Source of the DNA: Bacteroidota bacterium
GTDB lineage: Bacteria; Bacteroidota; Bacteroidia; AKYH767-A; 2013-40CM-41-45
DNA: 64,000 nt
Direction: 5' to 3'
Assembly: GCA_004295015.1 (NCBI GenBank)
Contig: SHNE01000055.1
Coordinates: forward strand, 1 to 64,000
Shown: piece after piece, positions 56,201 to 64,000 of the stretch
How positions within the stretch are numbered: position 1 is the first letter of the stretch
How the letters are laid out: each line of letters begins with the position of its first letter
Position numbers and translations under genes: made by a program
The notes under the pieces: generated by a model
Seen by the model: only the letters and a program-made list of their open reading frames with translations
Databases searched by the model: none
Told to the model about the DNA's origin: nothing

Positions 56201-58535
56201 CATTGAATTGGATGGTGTCTCCGAGACAAACGGAAGTGGACGAGGCATTAAATATTGCCTTAGGCGTGGCAAATGCCTGAATCATATTTGTGTTCGTCTG
56301 TGAGCTTGTACAACCTGATGCATTGCTTGCTGTCACTGTCACAGAATAATTTCCGGATGATGCATATGTATGTGCCGGATTGGTTTGAGAAGATATAGCC
56401 GACCCATCACCAAAGTTCCATGTATAATTATTAGCGTTAGTAGAAGTATTATTGAATTGAATACTTAAGGGTAAGCATCCTGAGGCAGGGGAAGCAGAAA
56501 TAGCAATTCCGGGACGTGGGTTAACAAGTACTGAGTTTGTGCTAACAGAATTACATCCCAGATTATCGCTAACGGTCAACCTAACAGTATATGTACCCGC
56601 AATCGAATAATTATATGTTGGATTCTGCGATGACGAGCTGCCCGTACCATCGCCGAAATCCCAAGACCAGGTTGTAATTGTTCCCAGGGAAGATGTCGCC
56701 GTGCCTGAGAACTGACTTGCTGTTCCTTGACAAACGGTGCTGGCTGTAAATGAAGAGCTGACCTGGTTAGCGTTAATTTGAATGGGCACACGATACACAC
56801 CGGAACATGTACCAACATAAACCATGGTGTTTCCGGTGACAGGATTCAAGGTATAGGTAGCTCCGCTACCAAGAAGAGTACCACCAACCGCTGCAGAATA
56901 CCAAGCAATTGTGGTCCCGGTCGGAAGAGATCCGGTAAGAGAATAACTTAGGGTTACTGATGCACCTAAACATACGGTCTGCGGACTATTGACCTGAATT
57001 TTATAAACGGGTAAAATAGCAGAAGCTTCTCCGGCTCCACCTTTTGTTGCACCATTATGCGGGAATTCGGTTAAACTAAACGAGTTCGTGGTTCCATTCT
57101 GACCTCCGGTAACTGTTTTGGCAATAGCGCCACCGGAAATTGCAATATAGCCGCCTCCTCCACCGCCGCCGGGCCCTTCAGCCTCCAGGGTTCCAAAACT
57201 CACTGACTGGTTACCACCCCTGCCACCATTCGCATTGATAAGAAATCCTGAAATATTGCCAAGAGCAGGTATCATAACAGTACCACCTGCGCCTCCACCA
57301 CCAGCGCCATCCGTACCATTGGCCCCAATTGTGTTAGCACCATTGGCCCCATTCGCAAGGATAGAACCCGAACCGCTTACATCACCATAGGCCTGGAGAT
57401 ATACTATACCGCCTCCGTTACCACCAACTCCGCCTGCACTATTATTTTGATCGCCAGCACCGCCTCCGCCACCCATAAAAATTCTTCCTGTCGAATAATC
57501 TACCGGGTGTCCGCCACGACCACCTTGCTCTCCTCTGTTATCACCTCCCCATGCAGAGAGTGATGTGCCTTGAACCAAGGCATTCTGATTGCTTGCAGAA
57601 AAAGTATAGCCGCCTTTTCCTCCACCGGTAGAAGTACTAAGTGCAAAACCCGGATATTCCTGATTCCATCCCGAGATCCAAGCAGCATTTGAAATATCAG
57701 GGGTTCCTCTACCTGTCCATGACGCAGGAGAACCGGCATTCGCACCACCGCCACCTCCGGCATTATGTGAATTGGCACCGCCGCCGCCATTGGCTGGAGC
57801 GCCCTTTGAATATCGTCCGCCCAGCGCATCATAATCCAATTGGTTTCCTGCGATTCCTTCACCCTTTTCAGCACCATAGTCATTCCGGGTAGATACACTG
57901 TTTCCTACACCCCACCATGCAGCATTGTCTTGTATCAGACCACCACGAAAGCCCTTGCCACTAACATCAATCGAACCTCCGCCATTGATCATGGTAGAAT
58001 ACTGAACTTCAACAACGAGTACGCCTCCGGTAGAACCGTTCCATGGAGGACAAGTTAATACAGCTGATCCATTGATTGTAAGCGAAGAATATCTGGGCAC
58101 CCGTATAACCTGAGTACGTCCGGCCGATGTATAATTTTTTTGAAGTGCACATTCGAGAGTAATAGTGGTAGAATTAGGAACAGAAGCAACCTGTACAAAT
58201 TCATAATTACCACAATTGCCGTAATTTTGGATGTATCCATACGAGGTGTCATCCGGAAAAATAATTTGAGCCCCCTGCATCTGAATAATAAAAAGAAGAT
58301 CTCCGGGATTCAGACTTGCCGTAAATAGGCCACTACTATTTAGCGATGAAGATGCAACCGATAGGCTCATGCTTCCACTACCGGCATTGGCGCTAAGCGT
58401 TGTGTATTCGTTTACGATGGCTGTCCCATTGATCACCCTTACTCCATGTTTTCCAGCCTGACCGAAAGAAGTCAAATGCAGAAAAAACACCGCCAAGGTT
58501 AAATAGACTAAAGCACCTTTCACCCCGAAATACAT
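53295..58535 (-). CDS. Giant T9SS-sorted PKD-repeat surface protein
   Basis: Secreted protein of 1746 residues. A signal peptide is followed by a region with beta-helix-like and very Gly/Ala/Asn-rich blocks (about 60-510). Next comes an Ig-like CHU_C type segment (about 510-590), then twelve PKD repeats (about 590-1580), ten with the hallmark W-x-F-G-D-G (YTWNFGDGS, YSWDFGDGT) and two last ones reading WSFPGA and WLFPGA. A CHU_C-like stretch and a T9SS sorting domain (LFPVPFST to GVYWLELN) finish it. PKD repeats form extended stalks in adhesins. Repeats 2-10 alternate between two subtypes (GC-x-PL and CLGDT). It is monocistronic; function is probably adhesion or matrix. Confidence 0.9.
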   Translation of the reverse strand: MYFGVKGALVYLTLAVFFLHLTSFGQAGKHGVRVINGTAIVNEYTTLSANAGSGSMSLSVASSSLNSSGLFTASLNPGDLLFIIQMQGAQIIFPDDTSYGYIQNYGNCGNYEFVQVASVPNSTTITLECALQKNYTSAGRTQVIRVPRYSSLTINGSAVLTCPPWNGSTGGVLVVEVQYSTMINGGGSIDVSGKGFRGGLIQDNAAWWGVGNSVSTRNDYGAEKGEGIAGNQLDYDALGGRYSKGAPANGGGGANSHNAGGGGGANAGSPASWTGRGTPDISNAAWISGWNQEYPGFALSTSTGGGKGGYTFSASNQNALVQGTSLSAWGGDNRGEQGGRGGHPVDYSTGRIFMGGGGGAGDQNNSAGGVGGNGGGIVYLQAYGDVSGSGSILANGANGANTIGANGTDGAGGGGAGGTVMIPALGNISGFLINANGGRGGNQSVSFGTLEAEGPGGGGGGGYIAISGGAIAKTVTGGQNGTTNSFSLTEFPHNGATKGGAGEASAILPVYKIQVNSPQTVCLGASVTLSYSLTGSLPTGTTIAWYSAAVGGTLLGSGATYTLNPVTGNTMVYVGTCSGVYRVPIQINANQVSSSFTASTVCQGTASQFSGTATSSLGTITTWSWDFGDGTGSSSSQNPTYNYSIAGTYTVRLTVSDNLGCNSVSTNSVLVNPRPGIAISASPASGCLPLSIQFNNTSTNANNYTWNFGDGSAISSQTNPAHTYASSGNYSVTVTASNASGCTSSQTNTNMIQAFATPKAIFNASSTSVCLGDTIQFNDASVSNGAIITSRTWNFGDGSAPSNQTNPSHAYLNAGSYQVRLTVSSATCSHDTILTVLVNPGPIVSFSSDVNVGCNPLSVNFTNTTSGAPTYSWNFGDGSALTNSQSPSHTYLNSGTYSVTLIATQGTCADTLRIQSMVVVYPTPGASFNSATSACLGDTISFSNTSTSNGGITGYSWDFGDGTALLTSASPNHLYTSPGTYQVTLRCSTNQCIDDTVKTVVIFPAPQVSFASSVSSGCAPLNVSFSNSTSGSPTYQWDFGDGGSAAVATPSHTFLNAGTYSVRLIAVQGSCSDTLTLANLISVAPKPMASFSSSTLLCLGDTLFTQNNTSWNGGSSGAYIWNFGDGTGLSNAISPSHVYQAAGTYSLSLTATGSQCSDDSIITIQVAPSPQVAFSASQNSVCLGENIVFTNTTSGNPAFSWNFGDNSPILASRNPSYTYTASGTYTVSLIASQGSCADTLTIPAMINVRPSPLADFSFTSPCVGDSILFTNTSQAQGSIINAYFWNFGDGTAINNQQNPKHAFAVAGTYNVSLIVQSSNTCSDTIQKSISVLNRPQVSFNPDLTNGCDSLSVQFSNTSTGAATYTWSFGDGASSTQTSPSHTYSSAGTYSVLLSATAIGGCSASRAYVNLINVRSTPTAQFTSGTSTICPGECVSFQDQSSNDVTTWAWSFPGANPSSAGNANPASVCYPMEGVYDVSLSVSNGFCSTSRSMTNYIHVVDCSTMPVASFISSDSTVCGGSCLTFVSLSLNATSWKWLFPGATPSTSLLESPQNICYQNQGNFPVTLIAGNPSGSDTLVVTNHIQVFAPLATPTISLFGDSMVSSAGNSYQWYLNGIAISGATNRWFIASLSGNYSVETGDANSCTAVSAAKYVSLVGITETDRVPYLVLFPVPFSTELQLLFFAPKQESVLFNLYNALGKVILTETLISSYGENHFVIKTDEIASGVYWLELNIDNNIVIRRVLRQ

Positions 58536-58599
58536 CGTTTAAAGCTTTTGACCTGTTCTTATACGGCTAAGGTACGAAATACTAAGTTCTAAATGGCTG

Positions 58600-58623
58600 A
58601 AAAGCCTTGCCCCTAAGGCTTTT
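58600..58623 (-). terminator. Terminator of ABC exporter operon
   Basis: Stem of 9 bp (AAAAGCCTT pairing with AAGGCTTTT) with a 6-base loop, overlapping the stop codon of the ABC-2 permease gene on the minus strand. The T-tract after the stem is only four bases, so strength is moderate. Confidence 0.55.
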
Positions 58624-59797
58624 ACTCCCACCTGAAGAATTTAACAGCGGCAGCATATACGATCAGACCCCAAATGAAAATGATTGACAGCTCATGAGAA
58701 ATGTCTATCATTCCCGCACCCTCAAATGCTACTTTTCTTAAGGCATCATTCAGGTAGGTCAGGGGTAAAACTTTGCTTACAACTTGTAACCAATCAGGAA
58801 ACGCATCTACAGGGAAAAAAGTTCCACTTAATAAAAATTGTGGAAGCGTCACAATATTTGCAATGGGGGGAATGACACTTTCGTTTGGCGCAAGGCCTGA
58901 AACAACAAATCCAAAACCCATAAAAACTATAAGCCCCAAAGCAGAAAGAAGCAATAAATTAATAACGGTAACAAAGCCATTTATCAAAGTGAAACCAAAA
59001 ACGTATTTCCCAAGAACAATAATGACAAGTGCCCCGGCTAATTGAAATACGACACGACTTAATGCTTCGCCCAATACGATATAAGTTCTTTTAATGGGCG
59101 TTGCAAAAAATCGTTTTAACACGAGGGTTTGACGCAAGGAAAAAAACACAAAGGCGGTTCCAAATACTCCTGCGCTCAATATCGAAAAACCCAATTGACC
59201 GGGAAGAATAAAATCTATCATTTTATATTCACGACCTTCTACTTTAGTGTCTTTTAATTCCGCAGGAATTTCGCCATCGCTTAAAACATCTTTGAAGGAC
59301 TCGGGGTATCTTTTTTGCAGATGTGAATAGTAATCAAGATTCTTTTTATCGATAATATTAGAAAGAACCGAAATGGCAAAAGCACCTTTTTCTCTGGATG
59401 CTTTTGATGTGATTATTTCCACTGTCTCTTTTCCTGATTCACTTTTACCTTCATGAATAAACAGGATGGCATCCATTCGACCTTTCTTCAGGAGATCCAT
59501 CATCTCCCGGTCCGTTTTGTCGACAACCAAATGGATGTTTTGTACTTCAGAAAAAGATTTGAATACAAACCCGCTTGTGTCGCTCTTAGAATTTATTCCT
59601 ACGTCCAGTTTAATGGTGTTGCTTCCAACAAATCCAAAGACAACAATAAATACCAATGGGAATACTAAAATAAAAATTACCGCTGAGGGGCTTCTGGTAA
59701 TTGATCTCAAACTTGCTCTTGAAATAGCAAGCATAGCCTTCCATTGAGAATACTTTGGAGTGGAATTATCAGAATAGTTTTTGTCCTGTTTATTCAT
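58622..59797 (-). CDS. ABC-2 type exporter permease
   Basis: Membrane subunit of an ABC exporter, 391 residues. N-terminal membrane segment about 40-60, a large extracytoplasmic domain (about 60-200) with charged loops, then five to six membrane segments between about 210 and 385; the block VSGLAPNESVIPPIANIVTL followed by LLSGTFFPVDAFPDWLQ is typical of ABC2_membrane_3/NatB-like permeases. Its start overlaps the ATPase gene by 8 bases, so the two are translationally coupled. Cargo may be a drug, sodium or lipid-linked compound; it cannot be told from sequence. Confidence 0.9.
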   Translation of the reverse strand: MNKQDKNYSDNSTPKYSQWKAMLAISRASLRSITRSPSAVIFILVFPLVFIVVFGFVGSNTIKLDVGINSKSDTSGFVFKSFSEVQNIHLVVDKTDREMMDLLKKGRMDAILFIHEGKSESGKETVEIITSKASREKGAFAISVLSNIIDKKNLDYYSHLQKRYPESFKDVLSDGEIPAELKDTKVEGREYKMIDFILPGQLGFSILSAGVFGTAFVFFSLRQTLVLKRFFATPIKRTYIVLGEALSRVVFQLAGALVIIVLGKYVFGFTLINGFVTVINLLLLSALGLIVFMGFGFVVSGLAPNESVIPPIANIVTLPQFLLSGTFFPVDAFPDWLQVVSKVLPLTYLNDALRKVAFEGAGMIDISHELSIIFIWGLIVYAAAVKFFRWE

Positions 59798-60557
59798 CCC
59801 TCCACTCCTTTCCGGTTAATGAGAGAAAAACATCTTCGAGGTTTGCGCGTTTCACCTCTTTTGGTTTATTAAAGCCGCTTTCGATTAAATTATCAATCAG
59901 TTTTTCCGGGGTGTCTAATGAAATGATCTTCCCTTTTTCAACAATGGCTACTCTGTCGCATAAATATTCCGCTTCATCCATGTAATGTGTGGTGATTACA
60001 ACCGTGGTTCCCTGCGCTCTGATTTCCCGAATCAACTCCCATAAATTTCGGCGTGCTTGCGGGTCTAAACCTGTTGTTGGTTCATCCAGAAATACAATTT
60101 TGGGTTTATTAATCAGAGTAGTACAAATGGAGAAGCGTTGCTTCTGTCCTCCGGATAAAATTTTGTATTTGGCTTTGGATCTGTCTGCCAGTCCAACCCT
60201 TTGAAGCATGTGGTTCACATCAATGCGCACGTTATACAGCCCGGCAAATAGTTTAAGCAACTCTGCCAACGTGAGGTTAGGATAATAGCCTGCAGCCTGC
60301 AATTGAACACCTATTCGTTTTTTTATCTCGCCCGCATGCGTTCTTACAGAAAAACCTTCTACCAGCACCTCTCCTGAAGTCTGTGTACGAAGTGTTTCTA
60401 TAATTTCTAAAGTGGTAGTCTTCCCGGCGCCATTGGGTCCGAGGAGTCCGAAAATCTCCCCTTCATACACTTCAAAGCTAATACCCTGTACGGCAATCAG
60501 CTCATTGTATACCTTAACGAGGTTCTTGACTTCTATAATAGCTTTCGGGGTCTGCAT
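59790..60557 (-). CDS. ABC exporter ATPase
   Basis: Nucleotide-binding subunit of 255 residues, complete. Walker A LGPNGAGKTTT, Q-loop VQLQAAGYYPNLTLAELL, signature LSGGQKQR, Walker B IVFLDEPTTGLDPQARR and the switch His in VITTHYMDEAEYLCDR are all present. It matches the DrrA/NatA/CcmA group of exporter ATPases and is partnered with the adjoining permease, with which it overlaps. First gene of a two-gene operon. Confidence 0.93.
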   Translation of the reverse strand: MQTPKAIIEVKNLVKVYNELIAVQGISFEVYEGEIFGLLGPNGAGKTTTLEIIETLRTQTSGEVLVEGFSVRTHAGEIKKRIGVQLQAAGYYPNLTLAELLKLFAGLYNVRIDVNHMLQRVGLADRSKAKYKILSGGQKQRFSICTTLINKPKIVFLDEPTTGLDPQARRNLWELIREIRAQGTTVVITTHYMDEAEYLCDRVAIVEKGKIISLDTPEKLIDNLIESGFNKPKEVKRANLEDVFLSLTGKEWRDE

Positions 60558-60655
60558 AATCAGAGCCCGAAACTACGATTTATCCCGCTACCTCATGGGG
60601 AATCGACTAAGATTCATTGAAAGAAATAGACTTGATGCTTGGGAATGGTGGTCTA

Positions 60656-61792
60656 TTAAAAAAGATTAAGTCTACTCATCACATTGTCCTTGTAAGACTT
60701 TCCAATTGGAATACGATTACCATCAATAATACAGGCATTCTCTTCAAGTGCACTGATTTTCTCAAGCTGCACAATATACGACCTGTGAACGCGGGCAAAA
60801 TTGAGTTGTGGTAATTTTGATTCAATGTCTTTCATTGAACTGTGGAGGATGAATTGTTCTTTGGATGATGTTTTGATAATTACATAATTATCGAGTGCCT
60901 CAATCCACAGAATATCCTGAAAATTAACTTTTACAAAACGCGAATCCTTCTTAACGAAGAAGCTGTTGTTCGCATAAATATTTTCTAAAAAATTGAAAAG
61001 GTTTTTATCTGCATTCGATTCTTGTACTGCATCCTTTCTACCCGGAGAGGTCATTACAAAAGCACATCCATTAATTTTATTGTTCACGGATAATATTGGA
61101 AACGTATTTACTGCTACGGTATGATCTGTAGCTCCGTTCGAGATATGTATTTGTGATTCCGGATCCTGCTTCGGCGATTCACCTACAACAGTATGTGCAA
61201 GAGTTTTAAATGCCGATTTCGTTTCTACGGGTGAGTTCTTCATTGCAATGCTGATATCCTTACCAAGTGCTTCCTGTTTCAGGCAACCGGTTAAAGTCTC
61301 AGCCATCTTATTCATAAAAATTACCTTTTCGTTTGAGTCGGTAATTATTACGGCCACTTCAAGACTATCTAAGGCAGCAGCAAATCGATTGCCCTTATTC
61401 TGCATTTCAAGATCCTTGGTGTATTTGTAATAGGCAATTTCTATTGCCGTGCGAATATCGTCCTCCTCAAATGGTTTGATGATATAACCGTATGGCTCTG
61501 TAAGCTTCGCGCGTTCAAGCGTAGCTTTATCCGAAAATGCAGTAAGGAATATAAAGGGTATTTGATAATGCTGATGAATTTGTTCTGCGACATTGATTCC
61601 ATCCATTTCGCTACTCTTCAGATTAATGTCCAAAAGTACCAGGTCCGGGCTGAGCTTTTCGATGGAGTCCAAGGCTTTCTTTCCATTGGCAAATGGATCA
61701 AAGGCTTCGTATCCCAGTTTTTTCAAAATTCGCTGAATGTCTTTCGCAACGATTATCTCGTCTTCAACGATCATTATTTTTAATGTGGCCAT
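60656..61792 (-). CDS. LytTR-family response regulator with PAS domain
   Basis: DNA-binding response regulator of 378 residues. Receiver domain 5-120 with acidic E10-D11 and phospho-acceptor Asp55 (LVLLDINLKS), FLTAFSDK and YIIKPFEED. A PAS domain follows (about 133-250; AVIITDSNEKVIFMNKMAETL). The LytTR domain (about 278-378) has VKVNFQDILWIEALDNYVII and FARVHRSYIVQLEKI. A PAS between receiver and LytTR is less common and suggests a second ligand or redox input. It is next to the HisKA_2 kinase on the same strand, with 201 bases between, probably its partner. TAACTTTG (61804-61797) lies four bases before the ATG, too close to judge as promoter. Confidence 0.92.
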   Translation of the reverse strand: MATLKIMIVEDEIIVAKDIQRILKKLGYEAFDPFANGKKALDSIEKLSPDLVLLDINLKSSEMDGINVAEQIHQHYQIPFIFLTAFSDKATLERAKLTEPYGYIIKPFEEDDIRTAIEIAYYKYTKDLEMQNKGNRFAAALDSLEVAVIITDSNEKVIFMNKMAETLTGCLKQEALGKDISIAMKNSPVETKSAFKTLAHTVVGESPKQDPESQIHISNGATDHTVAVNTFPILSVNNKINGCAFVMTSPGRKDAVQESNADKNLFNFLENIYANNSFFVKKDSRFVKVNFQDILWIEALDNYVIIKTSSKEQFILHSSMKDIESKLPQLNFARVHRSYIVQLEKISALEENACIIDGNRIPIGKSYKDNVMSRLNLF

Positions 61793-61993
61793 AGTTCAAA
61801 GTTAATGTCTTTCTACATAAATATTCATCGAATAGTTACCTCAAAATGCCGGTGCGCCTTGCATCCCGACTATTCTAAATCTACTCTTTATTCGGTGCAA
61901 ATAAATGTCAGGCAACAAGAAATAATGAGATAATAAACCTTCATTATTTATATCTAAAGTTGTTTTATATTATCATTTAGTGTATAATGATGT

Positions 61994-63160
61994 CTAAGAA
62001 TGCACTCTGGGATAGTTGAAACTCACGGTAAATTCTGTCCCTTTTTCTCGTGAGACTTCAAGTTCACCATCCAGTTGTGCTGTCAAAGCCTGGATCAACT
62101 GCATACCTAGGGATTCTGCCGCTTCAAGGTTAATTTCTTCGGGCAAACCAACACCGGTGTCGGAGATCTTGAAAATTACTTTACCATGTTGCTTCTTGAG
62201 AATGATACGGATTTCACCTTTTGAATCTCCCGGGAAAGCATACTTATACGCATTGGAAACGATTTCATTAATAAGCAAACCACTTGGCATAGCAGTATCC
62301 ATATCCAGTCCCACACGATCTGATTCAATAATCATTTTTACTCTATCGGTCTTATCTCCATAACTCTGGTAGATATACTGCGTAAGCTTTTCCACATATT
62401 CACCAAAATCAATTTCGGAAAGCTCCTCTGCCTGATAAAATTTCTCATGGACAAGCGCCATTGATCTTACCCGGTTCTGTCCATCCTGCACAGCTTTCAG
62501 CGTCGCTTCGTCTTTAATATAGCCGGACTGCAAATTCAAAAGACTGATGATTATTTGAAGATTATTTTTCACCCGATGATGAATCTCCTTCAACAAAACA
62601 TCTTTCTCTTTGAGGGACTCCTCAATTTGCTTTTGCAAGAGCTTCCCTGATGTAATGTCAGTATCAACGAAAACCAGTTTTTTAAGATTGCCAAACTCGC
62701 TGTAAATCGGAGTAAGCGTAGTGGATATCCAAATGTTTTTTAAGTGGTGGGTAGTAACATTGGATTCAAAAATCCGGCTGTGTTTTTCAGCAACCGCAGC
62801 CTCGATTTCTTTATTAATGGCATTATAGACATTGATTTCAGAAACTTTTCTACCGAGGACTTTCTCTTTGGGCATACCAATCATACGAATAAAACCATCG
62901 TTGATCCACTCAATTTCTCCCTCGGCGCTGGCAATAAGTACGGCATTATCGGTACGGCTTGCCACAAGGGAAAGCTTTTCAAGTTCAAGGTTTTTATCTA
63001 CAAGCTGTCTTGTTTTGACAATAACCCGCTCTTCCAATAATTTCCGAACGCGACGAAATGTACTGGATCGAAGTCTGAAATAAATATAAATCGTGCCGAT
63101 AAACATCAAGAAACTGATGATTATCAACCATATGTCTCTCCAAAATGGGTCCGACTCCAT
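61994..63160 (-). CDS. HisKA_2 sensor histidine kinase with PAS domain
   Basis: Sensor kinase of 388 residues with one membrane segment near the N-terminus (about 10-28), a short coiled coil (35-62), a PAS domain (about 63-175; NAVLIASAEGEIEWINDGFIR), then the HisKA_2 phospho-acceptor region HHRVKNN at 194-200 with LLNLQSGYIKD, and a HATPase domain (NEIVSNAYKYAF, ISDTGVGLPEE, GTEFTVSFNYP). Kinases of this layout often carry a large extracytoplasmic propeller before the membrane segment; here only nine residues precede it, so the sensor is internal. It is likely the partner of the LytTR regulator downstream. Confidence 0.9.
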   Translation of the reverse strand: MESDPFWRDIWLIIISFLMFIGTIYIYFRLRSSTFRRVRKLLEERVIVKTRQLVDKNLELEKLSLVASRTDNAVLIASAEGEIEWINDGFIRMIGMPKEKVLGRKVSEINVYNAINKEIEAAVAEKHSRIFESNVTTHHLKNIWISTTLTPIYSEFGNLKKLVFVDTDITSGKLLQKQIEESLKEKDVLLKEIHHRVKNNLQIIISLLNLQSGYIKDEATLKAVQDGQNRVRSMALVHEKFYQAEELSEIDFGEYVEKLTQYIYQSYGDKTDRVKMIIESDRVGLDMDTAMPSGLLINEIVSNAYKYAFPGDSKGEIRIILKKQHGKVIFKISDTGVGLPEEINLEAAESLGMQLIQALTAQLDGELEVSREKGTEFTVSFNYPRVHS

Positions 63161-63419
63161 AATTCAATTGACTTTTGTGAAGAGTGGTATTAATACAGAA
63201 TACAATCTCAATCCCTTTTTGTACTGTTTAGGGCTAAAAATGTTGCTAAAAAATTTTCCTTCAATAGGGTTTTGGCCAACTGCTGCTGATCGAAGAATAA
63301 GCATTAAGACTAACTGATTGCCCGGGCCATCAGCGATAAGTTAAACGAAGACCACTAACTCTATGAATATAGGTTTATTCTGTTGTTAGTCCGAAATGAT
63401 TCCCGATTGCTGACAGGAA

Positions 63420-64000
63420 TTATTCTGCGGGCTCAGTCCTTCCAAGCTTTCGTCCATACAATCCAAAATGAACAAAAGCAAAAACCAGTGACAAATAAAA
63501 CAGCGTTCTGTCTGAATCAAATCCTACTGTATTCTGGTGGAGGAATCCGACAATCACAAGAAGGACAGATAATGCTAATCCGGTAAGCCTTGCGATTCTC
63601 ATGCCCTTCCGGTTATCAGTACCATTTCCCAGATGGCTATGTTTTGCACCATAGACAAGATAAATGTCCATACCCAATAACATCCAAACCAATAATCGAA
63701 TCCAGGTATCCATGGGTAAAAACACCATCATGAATAAACAGACGCCAACGCCCAAAAGTGGAACAAGAGGAACAAAAGGAGTTCTGAATGCCCGGGGTAA
63801 ATCCGGCATTTTCTTTCTCATAACCAATACTCCAACACAAACCAAAATGAAAGCAAACAAGGTACCTATGCTTGTCATTTCACCAACGACTCGTGCGGGA
63901 ACAAAGGCTGCAAACAAACTAACAAAAAGCATAAATAAGAGATTGCTTTTAGCCGGAGTTTGTGATTTCGGATTAACACTTGAAAATATCTTAGGAATCA
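63420..64000 (-). CDS. APC-family amino-acid permease, 3' end (partial)
   Basis: C-terminal part of a membrane permease; the reading frame stays open to the window edge at 64000, so the start lies outside. Visible order: the cytoplasmic loop IFSSVNPKSQTPAKSNLLF, typical of cationic/broad amino-acid permeases, then GEMTSIGTLFAFILVCVGVLVMRK and the block PDLPRAFRTPFVPLVPLLGV, followed by further membrane segments. This matches the YhdG/CAT-like group of the APC superfamily. The substrate cannot be told from the fragment. No terminator is obvious after the stop. Confidence 0.88.
   Translation of the reverse strand, partial: IPKIFSSVNPKSQTPAKSNLLFMLFVSLFAAFVPARVVGEMTSIGTLFAFILVCVGVLVMRKKMPDLPRAFRTPFVPLVPLLGVGVCLFMMVFLPMDTWIRLLVWMLLGMDIYLVYGAKHSHLGNGTDNRKGMRIARLTGLALSVLLVIVGFLHQNTVGFDSDRTLFYLSLVFAFVHFGLYGRKLGRTEPAE

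Noticed and set aside
53295..58535. CRISPR-like periodicity in the PKD gene
   Set aside because: Periodicity comes from diverged protein repeats in one open frame; no identical short repeats with unique spacers.

Overview
The window comes from a chromosome of a Bacteroidota (Bacteroidetes) bacterium of moderately low GC. Three signs support this. Eight large secreted proteins end in type IX secretion (T9SS) type A sorting domains with YPNP-like openings and a final GxYxL/V strand. Several genes have TAnnTTTG -7 promoter boxes, in the best cases with a TTG about 20 bases upstream. The gene families (RprX/RprY-type two-component pair, paired KUP transporters, multi-TonB_C proteins, PKD-repeat adhesin) are typical of the phylum. 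I cannot name a genus. No prophage, insertion sequence, CRISPR array or conjugative module was seen; it reads as ordinary core plus accessory chromosome.

Layout. 1-6.6 kb: two T9SS cargo proteins around a DUF1801 protein and an AmpG-like MFS permease. 6.6-11.7 kb: RprXY-type sensor/regulator, a divergent TonB_C protein, a small conserved protein and a LamG T9SS protein. 12-17.4 kb: a thioredoxin-fold protein converging on a reverse-strand denitrification operon (outer-membrane porin, copper nitrite reductase fused to cytochrome c, formylglycine-enzyme-like protein, SCO1 copper chaperone). 17.6-29.7 kb: a run of T9SS cargo (BNR propeller, beta-helix, lysyl oxidase, Reg_prop propeller) with an ABC-F ATPase, small proteins and a cupin. 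29.8-39.6 kb: housekeeping genes (dusB, CPBP protease, tRNA-Ser, GIY-YIG protein, msrB, asparaginase, TatD, heptosyltransferase-like). 39.6-44.3 kb: two KUP potassium transporters around an acyl-CoA thioesterase. 44.4-47.2 kb: mnmG and a methyltransferase bracketed by two parS-like sequences. 47.2-53.1 kb: a signalling cluster of hybrid kinase, CheR and response-regulator kinase. 53.3-58.5 kb: a 1746-residue PKD-repeat T9SS protein. 58.6-64 kb: an ABC-2 exporter, a LytTR regulator, a HisKA_2 sensor kinase and the 3' end of an amino-acid permease running off the window.

How the genes fit together. The nirK operon is the clearest pathway: nitrite reduction to NO by a membrane-anchored copper enzyme with its own c-heme electron donor, and a nearby copper chaperone. 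The T9SS cargo depends on secretion machinery not encoded here. The most notable signals are the two parS-like centromere sites next to mnmG, a bacterial lysyl oxidase with copper and quinone-precursor residues intact and a T9SS tail, a palindromic 38-bp tandem array abutting tRNA-Ser, an ABC-F protein whose second ATPase has lost Walker A, and a CheR without CheB or chemoreceptor beside a hybrid kinase. I did not find a clearly new defence or mobile system.
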